A DNA stretch of 33,022 nucleotides from positions 1-33,022 of the forward strand of contig MKTT01000157.1 in NCBI GenBank assembly GCA_001898385.1, read 5' to 3'. The stretch comes from Planctomycetales bacterium 71-10. Its GTDB lineage: Bacteria > Planctomycetota > Planctomycetia > Isosphaerales > Isosphaeraceae. How positions within the stretch are numbered: position 1 is the stretch's first letter; every line of letters begins with the position of its first letter. The position numbers and the translations under genes are program-made. This document shows positions 30,406 to 33,022 of this stretch, piece after piece. The notes under the pieces are model-generated. The model had not been told where the DNA came from and made no database searches. It was given only the letters and a program-made list of their open reading frames with translations.

Positions 30406-32962
30406 CGGAGCAGAGGATCACCCCCATCGCCCCCTGCGAGCCGCCCTCCACGAACCCGTAGCTGTGCAGGCCCACGCCCAGCACGAAGTTCACGCCGTAC
30501 CACGCCATGACGACCGACAGGAAGCACGCCACCGACCAGAAGACCAGGCCGAACGTGCTCACCCAGCCGGCGAACCGCCCGTGCAGCGGCACGAGGTAGA
30601 CCAGCAGCGTGATGAGCGCCCAGACCTCCTTCGGGTCCCAGCCCCAGAACCGGCCCCACGAGTAGTCCGCCCACACGCCGCCCAGGATCGTCCCGGCGGC
30701 GATCAGGAGGACGCCCACCTGCATCGCCCGGTAGATGAAGTTGGAGAGGGGCTTGATGATCCCGGCCGTCTTCTGCATGGCCTCGCCGCGGGCGTCGAGC
30801 TTCGCCGGGGCGGCCATCGCCCTGATCTGCTCGACCGTCGGCCGGGGCTTCGGCTCGGTGGGGGTCGCCGGCGCGGTGAACGGGTCGGCCGCGGGGGCGG
30901 GCGCCTCGGCGCGGACGGTCTTCGAAGTCGCCCGGTTGATCGCCTCGCCGACGAGCGCCAGGGCCGTCCCCAGAGAGATCATGCCGCCGATCGCCGTCAT
31001 GGCGGAGAAGGCGTAGAACAGGCCGTCGGTCATCGTCCACGACGGCCCGAACGCCCCATAAGACGCCGCCATCCCGCCGAACCCCACCGTGAACAGCGGG
31101 AAGCCCGGCACCAGCGGCGCGGCCAGCTCGCCGTAGGAGGGCGAGCGCCGGTACGTCGCCGTCAGGTAGAACAGCGTGGCGATCAGCCCCAGCGCCCAGG
31201 CCAGGCCGAACGCCGCGTAGCTGGAGACCTCCGTCAGGACGTGGATCGTCAGCCAGAGGTTGCTGCGCAGGACCGGCTGGAGGCTCTTGATGCTGGGGTC
31301 CAGCAGCGGCACGTTGGCCGCGGTGATGGTCCCCAGAAGGGCCACGCCCGCGCCGGCGACGGCCGCGAACGTGCGGCGGTAGATCAGTTCGAAGACGAAC
31401 GCCAGCACGGCGGCCACCAGGGCGACCCAGATGACGGTCTCGTACATGTTCGTGACGGGGGCCCAGCCCGAGATCAGGATCCGCTGCCAGAAGCCGTAGA
31501 CCTCCAGCCCGATCCCGCCCAGCAGCGCGATCATCCCCGCGCCGTACAGGCCGCGGCCGGCCGTCCCCATCTCGGCGAGCCGGCCGCCCGAGAAGCCCAG
31601 GGCCACCGCCAGCAGGGCCAGGGCCAGGCCGTAGGCGAACGGCGCCTGGTAGAACGGGTTGACGGCGTTGAACCGCGACTCGCGGTCGATGGCCGTCGCG
31701 GTCGGGTAGTGCTGCGGGTTCACCGCCTCGCCCAGCGCCCGCGAGGCCGCCAGCAGGGCGTCGGCCGTCTCCGTCGGGATCGCGCCGGGGCGCTCGTTCT
31801 CGGCGGCGACGAACGCCTTGTAGGCGTCGAGGAACGCGCGGGTCGGCGCCTCGGGGTAGCCGGCCTTCACCAGCGTCTCGGCGTCGGCCTTGAGCAGGAC
31901 CTTCAGCGGCGTCCAGACCGAGTTTTCGGCCAGCCAGGCCGCGAACTTCTTGTCGAACGTCGGGTCCTCGCCCGGGTCGCGGCGGTCGGCGCTCGGGACG
32001 TCGTTCAGGTAGGTGTCGAGCGCCTTCAGGGCGTCGAAGTCCACCGGCGGCAGGTCGCGCGGGTTCATACGCTCGGCCGACCGCACGCGGGCGACGACGT
32101 CCTTGTAGAACGCGAACGCCTCGGGGCCGAACGGGCGGGGCATGATCCGGACCAGCCCGGCCGTCCGCATCTCCTCGCCCGAGTACGCCCGGTACGTCGC
32201 CAGCCGCTGGCCGACCTCGACCGCCCGCCGCTCGACCTCGGTCAGCCGGGCCGCGAGGGTCGGGCTGGAGTCGAACTTGCGCCTCTGCTCGTCGAGCTGC
32301 GCGACCCAGTCCGCGAACTCCTCCTCGTGGTCGCCGTGGCGGATCTTGGCCTCCATCAGCTCCTCGGGGGAGAGCCACTTGTGGTCCTCCAGGAGCTTCG
32401 CGGCGACCTCCTCCAGCGCCTTGCGGTCGACCTCCTCGACCTTCGCCGTCTTGAGGAAGCCCAGCAGGGCGGCGGCGTCGATCTCCGGGTCGTCGGCCAG
32501 GGCGGCGAGCTTGCGCTTGTCCTCGTCGGGCGTCTCGGGCCGCTCGGCGATCGCCAGGAACTTCGCCTTGATCATGCCCAGGAGGATCTGGCGCTTGAGC
32601 GGCAGGTAGTCGACCAGGATGAACGGCTGCGAGTCCCAGAACTCGGGCCGGACGATCCAGTCGACGAACGCGGCGACGGGCGCCCAGGTCTCGGCGACCT
32701 CGTTCTTGTCGTCGAGGAGCTTGATCGTCTCGCGGCCGAAGACCTGCTTGACCTCCTCGCGGGCGACGGTGTCCAGCGGCTTCACCCGCCCCTGGTGCAT
32801 CACCGCGATCCGCCCGAGCCGGTCGTAGGCCGGCCCGGTCCCGTACCGCCCCGGCCTCGCCGCGGCGTCCTCCGCCGGCGTCGCCCCGGCGATCGCGAGC
32901 CCCAGCAGGCCCGACAGGCCGCAGAGGGCCAGGCTGGAGAGGAGTCGGCCGTAGGATCTCAT
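30332..32962 (-). CDS. ccsA: CcsA/ResC-type cytochrome c biogenesis protein, extended form
   Basis: The 876-residue protein has a signal-anchor (LLSSLALCGLSGLLGLAIAG), a large extracytoplasmic region (about 30-455) and a C-terminal membrane domain with about eight or more helices. The haem-handling WWD motif is visible in SWGRFWGWDPKEVWAL, followed by LVPLHGRFAGW with a conserved histidine. Another His lies in LWLTIHVLTEVSSYAAFG. CcsA works with ResB/CcsB in system II to carry haem across the membrane and attach it to c-type cytochromes. The N-terminal part begins with RIAVMHQGRVKPLDTVAREE, a segment found in long CcsA proteins of planctomycetes and Bacteroidetes. A charged insertion (about 685-740) interrupts the membrane domain. 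GGGAGA lies six bases before the ATG at 32962. The partner ResB gene is not in the window. Confidence 0.92.
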   Translation of the reverse strand: MRSYGRLLSSLALCGLSGLLGLAIAGATPAEDAAARPGRYGTGPAYDRLGRIAVMHQGRVKPLDTVAREEVKQVFGRETIKLLDDKNEVAETWAPVAAFVDWIVRPEFWDSQPFILVDYLPLKRQILLGMIKAKFLAIAERPETPDEDKRKLAALADDPEIDAAALLGFLKTAKVEEVDRKALEEVAAKLLEDHKWLSPEELMEAKIRHGDHEEEFADWVAQLDEQRRKFDSSPTLAARLTEVERRAVEVGQRLATYRAYSGEEMRTAGLVRIMPRPFGPEAFAFYKDVVARVRSAERMNPRDLPPVDFDALKALDTYLNDVPSADRRDPGEDPTFDKKFAAWLAENSVWTPLKVLLKADAETLVKAGYPEAPTRAFLDAYKAFVAAENERPGAIPTETADALLAASRALGEAVNPQHYPTATAIDRESRFNAVNPFYQAPFAYGLALALLAVALGFSGGRLAEMGTAGRGLYGAGMIALLGGIGLEVYGFWQRILISGWAPVTNMYETVIWVALVAAVLAFVFELIYRRTFAAVAGAGVALLGTITAANVPLLDPSIKSLQPVLRSNLWLTIHVLTEVSSYAAFGLAWALGLIATLFYLTATYRRSPSYGELAAPLVPGFPLFTVGFGGMAASYGAFGPSWTMTDGLFYAFSAMTAIGGMISLGTALALVGEAINRATSKTVRAEAPAPAADPFTAPATPTEPKPRPTVEQIRAMAAPAKLDARGEAMQKTAGIIKPLSNFIYRAMQVGVLLIAAGTILGGVWADYSWGRFWGWDPKEVWALITLLVYLVPLHGRFAGWVSTFGLVFWSVACFLSVVMAWYGVNFVLGVGLHSYGFVEGGSQGAMGVILCSVMSLPLGAWWRRKLASLRPAEPVA

Positions 32963-33022
32963 CGCGTGTCTCCCGGAGGCGTGCGTCGATTCAAGATTCG
33001 GTTGGTCTGAGCGTCCCCTCTC

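Overview
The window is very GC-rich bacterial DNA. Its gene content points to a planctomycete, most likely close to the Isosphaeraceae: caspase-like (C14) proteases, a Ser/Thr kinase fused to another domain, an atypical ECF-type sigma factor, a sulfatase of the abundant planctomycete type, and a DUF309 protein. This placement is inferred from gene content and codon bias, not from a marker gene. I see no rRNA, tRNA or CRISPR array.

Layout. Positions 1-1600 hold the start of a KGG-repeat stress protein (YciG-like, cut by the window edge), a decayed yciF (DUF892) pseudogene and the frameshifted C-terminal remnant of an ISL3-type transposase. Positions 1595-5732 hold an unrecognised conserved-looking protein, then a plus-strand pair: a rhomboid protease and a secreted M60 metallopeptidase.

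Positions 26469 down to 5875 are the centre of interest: fifteen consecutive genes on the minus strand with mostly short gaps or overlaps. In order of transcription they are: Ser/Thr kinase-TM-caspase fusion; ECF-like sigma factor; TM/TPR anti-sigma-like protein; secreted pseudocaspase (both catalytic residues replaced); secreted active-type caspase; membrane-anchored M48 peptidase; double-FHA ABCG-type exporter; two single-TM proteins; a membrane AAA+ protein with degenerate ATPase motifs; an intact ClpB-D2-like AAA+; a four-TM VirD4/TraG-like ATPase; a 37-residue membrane microprotein; a His-Me finger nuclease-like protein; and a degenerate zeta-toxin-like protein.

Five 30-bp elements with the same spacing (GCGCAA box, then TCGT) lie in gaps of this cluster, each just upstream of a minus-strand gene. 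They match the general ECF promoter layout (AAC-N16-CGT). The simplest reading is a regulon: the cluster's own sigma/anti-sigma pair reads these promoters, the kinase marks targets that the FHA domains recognise, and the caspases and M48 peptidase act at or beyond the membrane. The AAA+/VirD4-like ATPases and exporter may move or remodel a substrate, with the nuclease and zeta-like protein as candidate cargo. That is a hypothesis; the gene content is consistent with either an envelope secretion/effector system or a regulated cell-death system, and no mating-pore or T6SS structural genes are visible.

Positions 26482-26990 are non-coding and contain one of the promoters and a 176-bp palindromic repeat element. 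Positions 26991-32962 return to housekeeping-type genes: a sulfatase translationally coupled to an alkaline-phosphatase-superfamily enzyme, a DUF309 protein, and a large CcsA/ResC-type cytochrome c biogenesis protein.
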